IMG/VR virus record: IMGVR_UViG_3300006919_000580
Coordinates: 1 to 20,989 of that record
DNA from: a virus
DNA length: 20,989 nucleotides
Strand: one strand, 5' to 3'
How positions within the stretch are numbered: position 1 is the first letter of the stretch; the number at the start of each line of letters is the position of its first letter. The translations under genes and the position numbers were made by a program. Of the stretch, positions 13,658 through 20,989 are shown one piece after another. Under the pieces are notes generated by a model. That model made no database searches. It saw only the letters and a program-made list of their open reading frames with translations, and was not told the origin of the DNA.

Positions 13658-16600
13658 GTGGCTATTACTACAGACTCAATCACAAGGATAAAAGAAGGCG
13701 ATTTAGCAAGAAGAACTAGCGACCGCGCGGATTTTAAAAACCCACAACAAGGCAGTCTTGCCCGACCAAGCGTAGAAAGAGTAGAGCCAATAGACACTTT
13801 GGGTGAAGCTTTCGGTGCAGGTATAGATTCTGGTATTAGAAATATACAGGCGCAAAATCAAAACTTTTTAGCCGCTATAGATACACTTAGAGGAAAAGAT
13901 GTATCTGCACGTAATAGGTTGCGCGAAGCAGATTTTCTTGAGGGCCAAGCAGGAGCACCATTGCGTGGGCTTGAGTCAGATTTTGCTAGTGCCTTAGAAG
14001 AGGGTAACGTGCATGATTTTTTTCTAAATACTGTTTCAGCCACGGGGCAATTCATACCTTCTTTAGCTGCTAGTTTGGCTGAAGCTGCTGTTGTAGGCGG
14101 TGTTGTAGCCGGTGGTACTATATTGTCTGGTGGTACTGCAACTCCTGGGTTATTAACAGCCGCAGCTGCTGGAACAGCGGCCCGAAGGGAAGCCGTAGAA
14201 GGTGGAGTAAAAACTTTACAACGAAGGAAACCTGGTATAGATAAAGCGGATGTAGAAGACCTACTTAATAGATCTTACAAAAATCAAATTAGAGTCAATG
14301 CTGGTAAACAACCTTTACACAAATTTTCAAAAGAAGAACTGCGTAACTTAGACGATATCTACGGGGTTATGCGTTCTAACTTGAGGGGCAAAAGGTTTAC
14401 TCAAGGTGCAGTTTTAGGTGCATTTACCCAAGAACAAAGAATGGGTACTGGTATAGCATTTAGTGATTATGTTGACCAAGGCATGGATAGTAAACAAGAT
14501 GCTATTAACTCTATACTTCAGGGTTCGGCTTTTGGTGCTATTGGAGTTGGTGCTGAAGCTTTAACTGCTGTAACTACTTTTAGGGCTTTTAAAAGACCAG
14601 GCAGGGTTAAAAAAGCTGGGGCGACGGACCCATTTAAGTTTGATCCTTTACCTCCAGGCAGCATGTTTAAAGACTTTGCTTCAATAAGTGCGGTTACATC
14701 TGCTTCTGAAGGCCTTGCTGAACTGCTACAAGAAGAGCTGTCCGTGCAACAGAAGTTCAGGATAGACGACACTTACACGAAAGCCCAAGCAAAAGTAGAT
14801 AGGGTAAACGCCTTGTTTGCAGGTGTTATGGGGGGTTTAGGTGTTGGTGGTGGTCTAGGTGCAGGTACTGCTGTTATAAACAAAGCTAGAAACCTTTCGC
14901 AAAGGGGTGCCGCTGAACGTGAGATGATGCGTATTTTTTCAGATAGAGAGTTCCAAGCATCTATAGGCGCAGTTATGGGTGAACGCGCTGGGGCCTTAGA
15001 AACTCAGTTTGATTTTATTAAAAACGAAAACTCTGGAGCAAGAAGTGTATTTGTTCCCATAGAGGCGAAAGGAGAGTTTGCAAAGATACAAGACAAAGTA
15101 GAAGCTATGTTTGGTGAGAATGAGTTGTTTAGCGTTTCTACACCCACAGGGGTTTTCTTTACAACTGATCAACGTGCTGCTGGCAGGCTAGCAAATATCA
15201 TGGACAGTGGTTATAAGTATGACACTGGGATTTTAGAAGGATTCTTAGCAAAAGAACTTGGCTTTAGCAGAGGCAGAGACCCTAGAGATGACATAGTAGT
15301 TGGTCTTTTTGATAACGAAAAAGGTGAGTTTGTTAAGTACCAATCTGCTAGAGAAGATGTAAAAGGCGATGCAGAAGCTGCGCAAGCAGCCATGAACAAA
15401 ATAAGAGCGGCCATGGACCCAAAGAGGTACACAGTAGAAACTCAAAGTTTGGCACAACACAGAAAGTTTAGACAAGAAGGACTGCCAAAAGATGCTGATG
15501 TATTAAAAGCTACCAAAGAGGCTTTCGAAACAAGCGATATGTCTGAGATGGGAACCAGTGACGATGATGCTGGAGTAGAAGGGGACAGAGGGACTCAAAA
15601 CCTAGATGTAACAGCAGCCAACATTGACATAAGAAAGAACAAAGTGCCCCCAACCCAGAGAGCGCAGTTTGATGCTTATCTTAAAGACGTTTACAAACTA
15701 CCAATTAACTTTAGTGATCTTGTTTTCTTCATAGACCAGACACGAAAGCTTTTATTAAGTGGGCGACAAACTACGCAAACTACTACTGAAGGGCAATTAA
15801 ATGTTGCGTCAGTTGAACAATTACAAGGCGAATTAGATCGTGCAAAGCAAAGACTTGAAGAACTATCTTCTGAAGAAACTTTTGAAGCCTATGAGCAAAT
15901 AGAAAATGAAACAGAAAGAAAGAACAAAGTAATAGAAGATCAAGCTTTTGACCAAGAATTGAGAGCAAACATAAAAGCTTTAGAAAGCACAATAAATTAT
16001 TTAACTAAAGGAGTAGGGCGAACTCTTGTTTTTACTGAACAGCAAGTGCAAGAACTAAAACAAGCTAACCTAGAAGTAGCTCGGTCAGAGCTTAAAAATA
16101 CTCCCGAGGCTTTAAGGTCATTAGGCACAACAGAAAAAAAGAAAGCAGGAGAGGAAATAAAAGCTAAATATGCTAGGGCAGATGCCGCAAGAAAAGCGGG
16201 CGTAAAACCAGCAGCTACAAAAACATTAGATGCAGTAGGCAAACCGGGATCAAATACAAGAGCTAGGTATTCAGAAATATATGGTGAGTTAATAAACGCA
16301 GAAAAAAACGCTGGCCCACTTAACGCAGACGATAGGGCTTTCTTACAAAGAATGAACTCTGGGGGTCTTGAACGTATAGCTTTTGAGTTAGATGGGGTGT
16401 TACAAGAGATAGTCGAAGAAGGAGCACAACTACAACAATCGGATTCTATCGAAAGCAGTATAGCTAGAGATGAGTTTGGTAGCAGAGAAGTTACTAACGT
16501 GCCTTTGATAGGAGTTAGTGAAGTTTTAAGTAGAACCAATGTTGAGTTAGAAAGACCAAACCCAAAAGACTTTAAAAAAGGCAGGAAAGACAAAGCTTAT

Positions 16601-19600
16601 ATAAAACAACTTGCTGATTTTAGAGCCGCACAAAGAGAAGCTAAAGCTCCTATAAAAGAACAAGACCCAGTCGTTATGGCTAAAAAAGGTTCGGGTACTG
16701 TACAGAATCCATTTGTAGATCCAAAGACAGACAAAGGGTTTGAAATATCAAAAGGTGATCCTAAAGCAGATGGGCGTTCTATTGCTGGATTAAATACATT
16801 TATACATCCTACTCTAAGGGCTGAATTTGAAAGCCAAAAACCTTTTTTATCTAAAAGAGCAGTACAAACTTTTAGAGATAAAGCCAAGATAGAAAGAGAA
16901 GAAACTAGCGAAACAGGGTTCTTAAGATTTGTAGATGTAAGAGATCTAAGAGATTTAAGAACAGCAACAGCTAATAATCAACCTTTTGTAGCACCTGAAA
17001 GACCAGTAGTTACTAAAACTAAACCTAAAGCTAAACCCGCTAAGAAAAATGTACCGTTTAAAACTTTTCTTAGAAACAACAAACTTGATCCTAAAGCGGT
17101 AGGAGTTGCTGAACTAAGAGACAGATTAGATAAAGGCACTTTTAGTTATACAAAAACTGGTGGTATGGGGGTTGACCAGTTGATAGAAGCCGCTGTAGAT
17201 GCGGGTTACTTAAGAGAAGATAACGCAGGACCACAAGGCCAAAAAACATACACTGTAGATGATATTGTTGAGTTAATTGATAGTAATGCTACACCACTAG
17301 CAGACCAGGAAGCTTCTTTTGAAGCTCAAGATGAAGCGCGTAGATTAGAAGCAGAAGGGGAACAAGAAGTAGAGCAAGAAGTAGAGCAAGAAGTAGAGGA
17401 ACCTACACAAGATACCAGTAGAAGATATGTAATAGTAAGGATGAAGCCTGACCCAGAACAGTTTAGAGAGATTACTAGAGAAAATGTTGATACCCTTAGA
17501 AACATACGTGCAGATCTTCAGATAAGATTAGATCAAGCGCACGCAAGAACTAGGTCTGGTACTTATAAGACCCCAATACATTTTAAATTACAAAACTTAA
17601 ACCCAGAAGCTAAGAGTAGAACCCCAATCAATATAGATATGTCAGTTTTACTGGAGGGTATTTCTACTTTATCTAAAATAAAACAACGTAGACAACCTGA
17701 AGAGTACACGAACCAAGCCGCACAGAGAGTCGCATCTTTATTAGATGCAATAGACATACTGCAAGAAAACAACTTTAAGCTTGAGTACTACCCGTTAGGT
17801 GTAAAAGAAGATGCAGTCTTCACTATGACAGGGGGCAAAAAGAAAAGCGACATAGAACTAGGAGCCGCTCTTGATGACATCATCTCTCAACCAGATGGGC
17901 CTGGGGCAAGTATTCTTAGAATTACAATGCCTAAAAAATTTGAGGGCGAGTTCGCTCAACAAGTAGCGTATCTACGACAGCAGTTTGGTCTTCCAAGACT
18001 AGCTAGTGGTTTTTTTACAAACGATAGATTTGCAAAAGTAAACGTTCCTTTAAAAGATTTAGTGTACGAAGCAGGGCCCACACCTTTAACTGCTGGTATG
18101 AACCCTGCATATATTGTGCCTTTAATACAAAATATTGAAGCTAATACTATGCAAGAAATGACTCTACAAGAACTAGAAGATCTTGCGGCTAGGGCTGAAG
18201 ATGCTTTGAGTGTTAGGTATGCTGCAGTAGATAAAGATTCTAAAAAGACACCCGGTGAAGTTAAAGACTTGTACGGAGAAGTTCAAGCCCAAGACAGGAC
18301 CATAATGCAGTTTTTAAATGAAATAGGTAAGGTTATAGCTGCTATAAATAGCGCAGATATAAGAAATGAGCCTGGCGAATTACAAGAAATATCTGCTCCA
18401 TTAGGACAACCTGTTACGAGGGATGTAGCGTTTGGTAGTCCTACAGGTGAAGTAGAAATAAGACAACAACAAGTAAATGTACCTGCTAACAGACCTAATT
18501 TAGCTTTTAGAGGGGCTGGCGGTAGGATTGATAGAAATGTACCAATAGAAACTTATTTAGATGACCTTCAAGCAATCGCTATAGAAAGAGCCACTCCTTC
18601 TATAGATGAGACCGGTATGTATAATCTAGACGCTCCTTCTGATACCCAGATTACAGATAACTCTGCTATAAAGATGGACATACAAGATCGAAACTTGTTT
18701 GAGTCTTATCAAGAACAACAGGGTAAAGAATTTAGGGGTAGAGATAGATACGCAGATTTAGCAAGAGCAGGTAATATAAAACCAACTTTTAAAGATAATA
18801 CGAAGTATCAGAAGGTTACAGCGGTATACCTAGGTAATGTCATACAACAAAAAGCCAATAAGCTAAAAGGTATAGATACTCCAGCACCTACTACAAGAAC
18901 AAGAGCAAACCTACCCTTTAGAAAACAAATAATAACCAACATGATTGGCGCAGCTAGGAACTTAGGCCTTACAACAAACCTGCATGTGATTGCAGCTGAG
19001 GAAGGGTACAGTGATTCTCAACTGCCTCCTAGAATTAAAAATGCAATAGACCAAAAAAACTTTGATACTAAAAGACAAGACTTGTTAAATCGACCAGATA
19101 AAGTTGCTATGACTCTGCAGTACAGAGACTTTGATATTATTTTAGTAAAAACTAATCCAAACATAGCAGAAGGCCAATATTATTCTGCATTCTTAAAAGA
19201 GTTAGGTAACTCTTTAACTTTTCAAGAACTAGAAAAAAGTTTAAAAGTTCCTGCAACTAGGAAGAAAATATTGCAGGCGTACGAACAAATATTAAAAAGT
19301 GACAACGTGCCCCCAACTTACACTAACGATGACACGGGCATAGAAAACTTTATGGCTGATCAGTTTGGTGTAGCTATAAGAAAAGAACTGGGCATAGAAG
19401 TTGATGGCACAGTGTTTGACAGTATGAATAAGCCCACTCAGGCTTGGTTCAAACGGTTAGCCAAGTCACAAAAGAAAATGTATGACCAATCAAAAATCTT
19501 TAGAAAACGTACAGAAATAGATGAGACTTTCCAAGAGTATGCAGCTGACTTGCAACAGAAACTTGTAAACCCAGAGAATCAACAAGTCCCATACAAAACT

Positions 19601-20989
19601 AAAGCAAGCATAGAAAGCATGATTGAAGGTATTCTTGGGCCCGAAACGTTCACTGATAAGCAGTTGCGAAAAGTTATGGAGCAAACCAGTAAACTATTTA
19701 AGAGCAAGAACTTGCCTACTTGGCTTACTAAAATACTTCTTACTTCTGATACCAGACTTAGAAATTATGGTTCAGTCGGTGAAGAGATAGCTAACTTCTT
19801 TAATCTAGATCCTAGGACTGTGTCTAAATCTGGTAGAGCGGGTATCTTTACACTAAAAACTAGAAGAGCAAACGCTCTACATAATGAATTAGCTAAGATT
19901 TTAGGTGTAGAAGATGGATGGATATACTCTACTTTAGCAGCTGAACAGAAAGCTATAGTTGACGAAGCAGCAGATGACACTAAAGATACATCAGCTTTAT
20001 CCCCAAAAGCCCAAGAAGTTAGAAACTTTTTTAACAGAATATACGATGACTTAGGGTTAGAAAGATATGGTATAGATAGAAGAAGTAACTTCTTTCCTCG
20101 TATAGTTGCGGTTGCAGAAATTGCAGGCAACGAAAACTTACAAGTAGTAGCTAGGAATGTGCTTAAAGAAGCTAACCCTAAAGCATCTGAGGCTGATATT
20201 TATGACGCAGTTAATAGAATTGTGAAATTAGGCAGTGGTGAATTAGATTTTAATCCACAAGATGAAATCGACCTCGGCATGATGAAAGAAAGAAAAAAAC
20301 TTTGGTCTAACATAACAAACAAACAACTTATAGATTCTGGGCTTGCTTTGCCTGCAGAAGTAGCTGCAAAACAATACCTAGACAAAGTAGCTCTTAAGTA
20401 TGAGTTTGAACAATCTGGCGGCGTAGAAAGATTAAATTCTTTAATAACTAAATTAACTCCTGAACAACAACAAGATGCTAGAAATATAATTGACTCTATG
20501 TTTGGAAAAACACCGCCTATAGATAAAGGTTGGTTAAAGACAGCAAACAACGTATTGCTTCCTGTAAACATCATAACCCTATTGGCATTTACTGTATTAG
20601 CATCTTTGCAAGATACAGCGGGACCGGTGTTAAGGTCTAGGGGTACAGCTAAGATTAGTGACATAGCTAACGTTATAAAAAATATGACAAAAGACCCACA
20701 AGAAGCTGCAGAGTTAGCGCGTGAGGTTGGAGTTATAGGTGTAGATGCTATGTCTAGTTTCTTTATCTTTGCAGGAGAACAAAACTTTATGAATCAAACT
20801 GCAAAAAACGTATCTGATACTTGGTTTAGGGTTACTTTATTAGAGGCATACACTAAGTTTACTAGAGTATTTGCTACGGGCATGGGCACAAGATTCTTGC
20901 AAGACAGTGCACGAAAAGCCCAAAAAGGTGATACTACTGCTCAACTTTATTTAGATGAGTTAAACGTAACAGCAGATGAAGTCTTAACT
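13658..20989 (+). CDS. Giant internal/polyvalent virion protein, partial (at least 2444 aa)
   Basis: One open frame from GTG 13658 to the window end with no stop; it continues beyond. The GTG at 13656 is out of frame and closes quickly. Visible layout: hydrophobic Gly/Ala segments at residues 131-175 and 386-407; a Gln/Glu coiled-coil at about 711-782; a Lys/Pro linker at 1119-1130; QEVE repeated three times at 1236-1247; a degenerate zincin-like segment with KELGN at 1847-1851 where HExxH would be; NFFPRI at 2144-2149; a hydrophobic segment at 2299-2317, in a region resembling the large polyvalent-protein domains of phages. The expected role is an injected ejection/effector protein, by analogy with T7 gp16 and polyvalent proteins. 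No polymerase or transglycosylase motif was recognised in the part seen. Confidence 0.8.
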   Translation, partial: MAITTDSITRIKEGDLARRTSDRADFKNPQQGSLARPSVERVEPIDTLGEAFGAGIDSGIRNIQAQNQNFLAAIDTLRGKDVSARNRLREADFLEGQAGAPLRGLESDFASALEEGNVHDFFLNTVSATGQFIPSLAASLAEAAVVGGVVAGGTILSGGTATPGLLTAAAAGTAARREAVEGGVKTLQRRKPGIDKADVEDLLNRSYKNQIRVNAGKQPLHKFSKEELRNLDDIYGVMRSNLRGKRFTQGAVLGAFTQEQRMGTGIAFSDYVDQGMDSKQDAINSILQGSAFGAIGVGAEALTAVTTFRAFKRPGRVKKAGATDPFKFDPLPPGSMFKDFASISAVTSASEGLAELLQEELSVQQKFRIDDTYTKAQAKVDRVNALFAGVMGGLGVGGGLGAGTAVINKARNLSQRGAAEREMMRIFSDREFQASIGAVMGERAGALETQFDFIKNENSGARSVFVPIEAKGEFAKIQDKVEAMFGENELFSVSTPTGVFFTTDQRAAGRLANIMDSGYKYDTGILEGFLAKELGFSRGRDPRDDIVVGLFDNEKGEFVKYQSAREDVKGDAEAAQAAMNKIRAAMDPKRYTVETQSLAQHRKFRQEGLPKDADVLKATKEAFETSDMSEMGTSDDDAGVEGDRGTQNLDVTAANIDIRKNKVPPTQRAQFDAYLKDVYKLPINFSDLVFFIDQTRKLLLSGRQTTQTTTEGQLNVASVEQLQGELDRAKQRLEELSSEETFEAYEQIENETERKNKVIEDQAFDQELRANIKALESTINYLTKGVGRTLVFTEQQVQELKQANLEVARSELKNTPEALRSLGTTEKKKAGEEIKAKYARADAARKAGVKPAATKTLDAVGKPGSNTRARYSEIYGELINAEKNAGPLNADDRAFLQRMNSGGLERIAFELDGVLQEIVEEGAQLQQSDSIESSIARDEFGSREVTNVPLIGVSEVLSRTNVELERPNPKDFKKGRKDKAYIKQLADFRAAQREAKAPIKEQDPVVMAKKGSGTVQNPFVDPKTDKGFEISKGDPKADGRSIAGLNTFIHPTLRAEFESQKPFLSKRAVQTFRDKAKIEREETSETGFLRFVDVRDLRDLRTATANNQPFVAPERPVVTKTKPKAKPAKKNVPFKTFLRNNKLDPKAVGVAELRDRLDKGTFSYTKTGGMGVDQLIEAAVDAGYLREDNAGPQGQKTYTVDDIVELIDSNATPLADQEASFEAQDEARRLEAEGEQEVEQEVEQEVEEPTQDTSRRYVIVRMKPDPEQFREITRENVDTLRNIRADLQIRLDQAHARTRSGTYKTPIHFKLQNLNPEAKSRTPINIDMSVLLEGISTLSKIKQRRQPEEYTNQAAQRVASLLDAIDILQENNFKLEYYPLGVKEDAVFTMTGGKKKSDIELGAALDDIISQPDGPGASILRITMPKKFEGEFAQQVAYLRQQFGLPRLASGFFTNDRFAKVNVPLKDLVYEAGPTPLTAGMNPAYIVPLIQNIEANTMQEMTLQELEDLAARAEDALSVRYAAVDKDSKKTPGEVKDLYGEVQAQDRTIMQFLNEIGKVIAAINSADIRNEPGELQEISAPLGQPVTRDVAFGSPTGEVEIRQQQVNVPANRPNLAFRGAGGRIDRNVPIETYLDDLQAIAIERATPSIDETGMYNLDAPSDTQITDNSAIKMDIQDRNLFESYQEQQGKEFRGRDRYADLARAGNIKPTFKDNTKYQKVTAVYLGNVIQQKANKLKGIDTPAPTTRTRANLPFRKQIITNMIGAARNLGLTTNLHVIAAEEGYSDSQLPPRIKNAIDQKNFDTKRQDLLNRPDKVAMTLQYRDFDIILVKTNPNIAEGQYYSAFLKELGNSLTFQELEKSLKVPATRKKILQAYEQILKSDNVPPTYTNDDTGIENFMADQFGVAIRKELGIEVDGTVFDSMNKPTQAWFKRLAKSQKKMYDQSKIFRKRTEIDETFQEYAADLQQKLVNPENQQVPYKTKASIESMIEGILGPETFTDKQLRKVMEQTSKLFKSKNLPTWLTKILLTSDTRLRNYGSVGEEIANFFNLDPRTVSKSGRAGIFTLKTRRANALHNELAKILGVEDGWIYSTLAAEQKAIVDEAADDTKDTSALSPKAQEVRNFFNRIYDDLGLERYGIDRRSNFFPRIVAVAEIAGNENLQVVARNVLKEANPKASEADIYDAVNRIVKLGSGELDFNPQDEIDLGMMKERKKLWSNITNKQLIDSGLALPAEVAAKQYLDKVALKYEFEQSGGVERLNSLITKLTPEQQQDARNIIDSMFGKTPPIDKGWLKTANNVLLPVNIITLLAFTVLASLQDTAGPVLRSRGTAKISDIANVIKNMTKDPQEAAELAREVGVIGVDAMSSFFIFAGEQNFMNQTAKNVSDTWFRVTLLEAYTKFTRVFATGMGTRFLQDSARKAQKGDTTAQLYLDELNVTADEVLT
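17363..17398 (+). repeat. 12-base tandem repeat (three copies)
   Basis: CAAGAAGTAGAG is repeated three times exactly, encoding QEVE three times in an acidic hinge of the giant protein. The identical copies point to recent slippage, and the copy number may vary between relatives. Confidence 0.85.
19187..19210 (+). other. Degenerate zincin motif in giant protein
   Basis: Encodes AFLKELGNS-like sequence at residues 1844-1851. The phrase KELGN followed by SLTFQELEKSL, preceded by DIILVKTNPNI, has the form of an active HELGH zincin helix and its upstream beta strand, with both histidines replaced (K, N) and the catalytic Glu kept. Similarity is by pattern only. Confidence 0.45.

Noticed and set aside
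13656-13691. GTG at 13656 as start of a gene after the 616-aa protein
   Set aside because: It closes after eleven codons; the overlapping GTG at 13658 opens the very long frame.
15997-16593. 198-aa minus-strand frame inside the giant gene
   Set aside because: Antisense shadow of a strongly coding plus-strand frame; composition follows the complement of Lys/Glu-rich codons.
13658-20989. N4-like virion RNA polymerase
   Set aside because: No single-subunit polymerase motifs were recognised in the 2444 residues visible; size and position alone do not justify it, although the unseen C-terminal part could differ.
1-20989. CRISPR arrays, IS elements, rRNA or integrase genes
   Set aside because: No regularly spaced direct repeats, transposase or integrase frames, or rRNA-like stretches were found on either strand.

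Overview
The window is part of a tailed-phage genome, most likely a marine podovirus or an integrated or contig copy of one. The evidence is a continuous virion-morphogenesis module in canonical order (small terminase, large terminase, P22-type portal, acidic scaffold, N4-gp56-type major capsid protein, head-tail adaptors, internal virion proteins), tight stop/start overlaps, and almost all genes on one strand. The sequence is AT-leaning with many AGA and TTA codons. The host cannot be named from the sequence. The podovirus assignment is an inference from the P22-like portal, the absence of tape-measure or tail-tube genes, and the T7/P22-like block of internal proteins.

Layout. (1) 29-334, minus strand: one small orphan gene, divergent from the rest. 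(2) 335-619: a divergent intergenic region with two imperfect inverted repeats, a cluster of G-runs and a sigma70-like promoter that places the start of transcription almost on the TerS start codon. (3) 620-3856: the packaging block. Between the small and large terminase genes lies a cassette of six very small, extremely Lys/Arg-rich proteins (27-106 aa) with overlapping starts and stops. (4) 3858-8378: portal, scaffold and major capsid protein. The capsid gene has its own candidate promoter, a leader rich in hairpins, and a strong hairpin after its stop. (5) 8435-10619: a small acidic protein with a SAP-like tail, two adaptor/connector proteins (the second apparently starting at AUA) and a GNAT-like protein. 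An exact 14-bp parS core lies inside the last gene. (6) 10612-20989: two Ala/Gln-rich proteins, a 616-aa protein and a giant protein of at least 2444 aa that runs off the window. By position these are the internal (ejection) proteins.

How the parts fit together. TerS and TerL package DNA through the portal into a shell built from the capsid protein on the scaffold. The adaptor proteins close the neck. The internal proteins, including the giant one, are expected to be packaged and injected with the DNA. The giant protein carries what looks like a zincin-metalloprotease domain whose HExxH motif has decayed to KELGN, which fits the 'polyvalent protein' class of phage proteins delivered to the host. 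The basic microproteins could neutralise packaged DNA or accompany it. Observations most worth following are the parS-like site, the basic microprotein cassette, the structured capsid leader, the AUA start and the giant protein.
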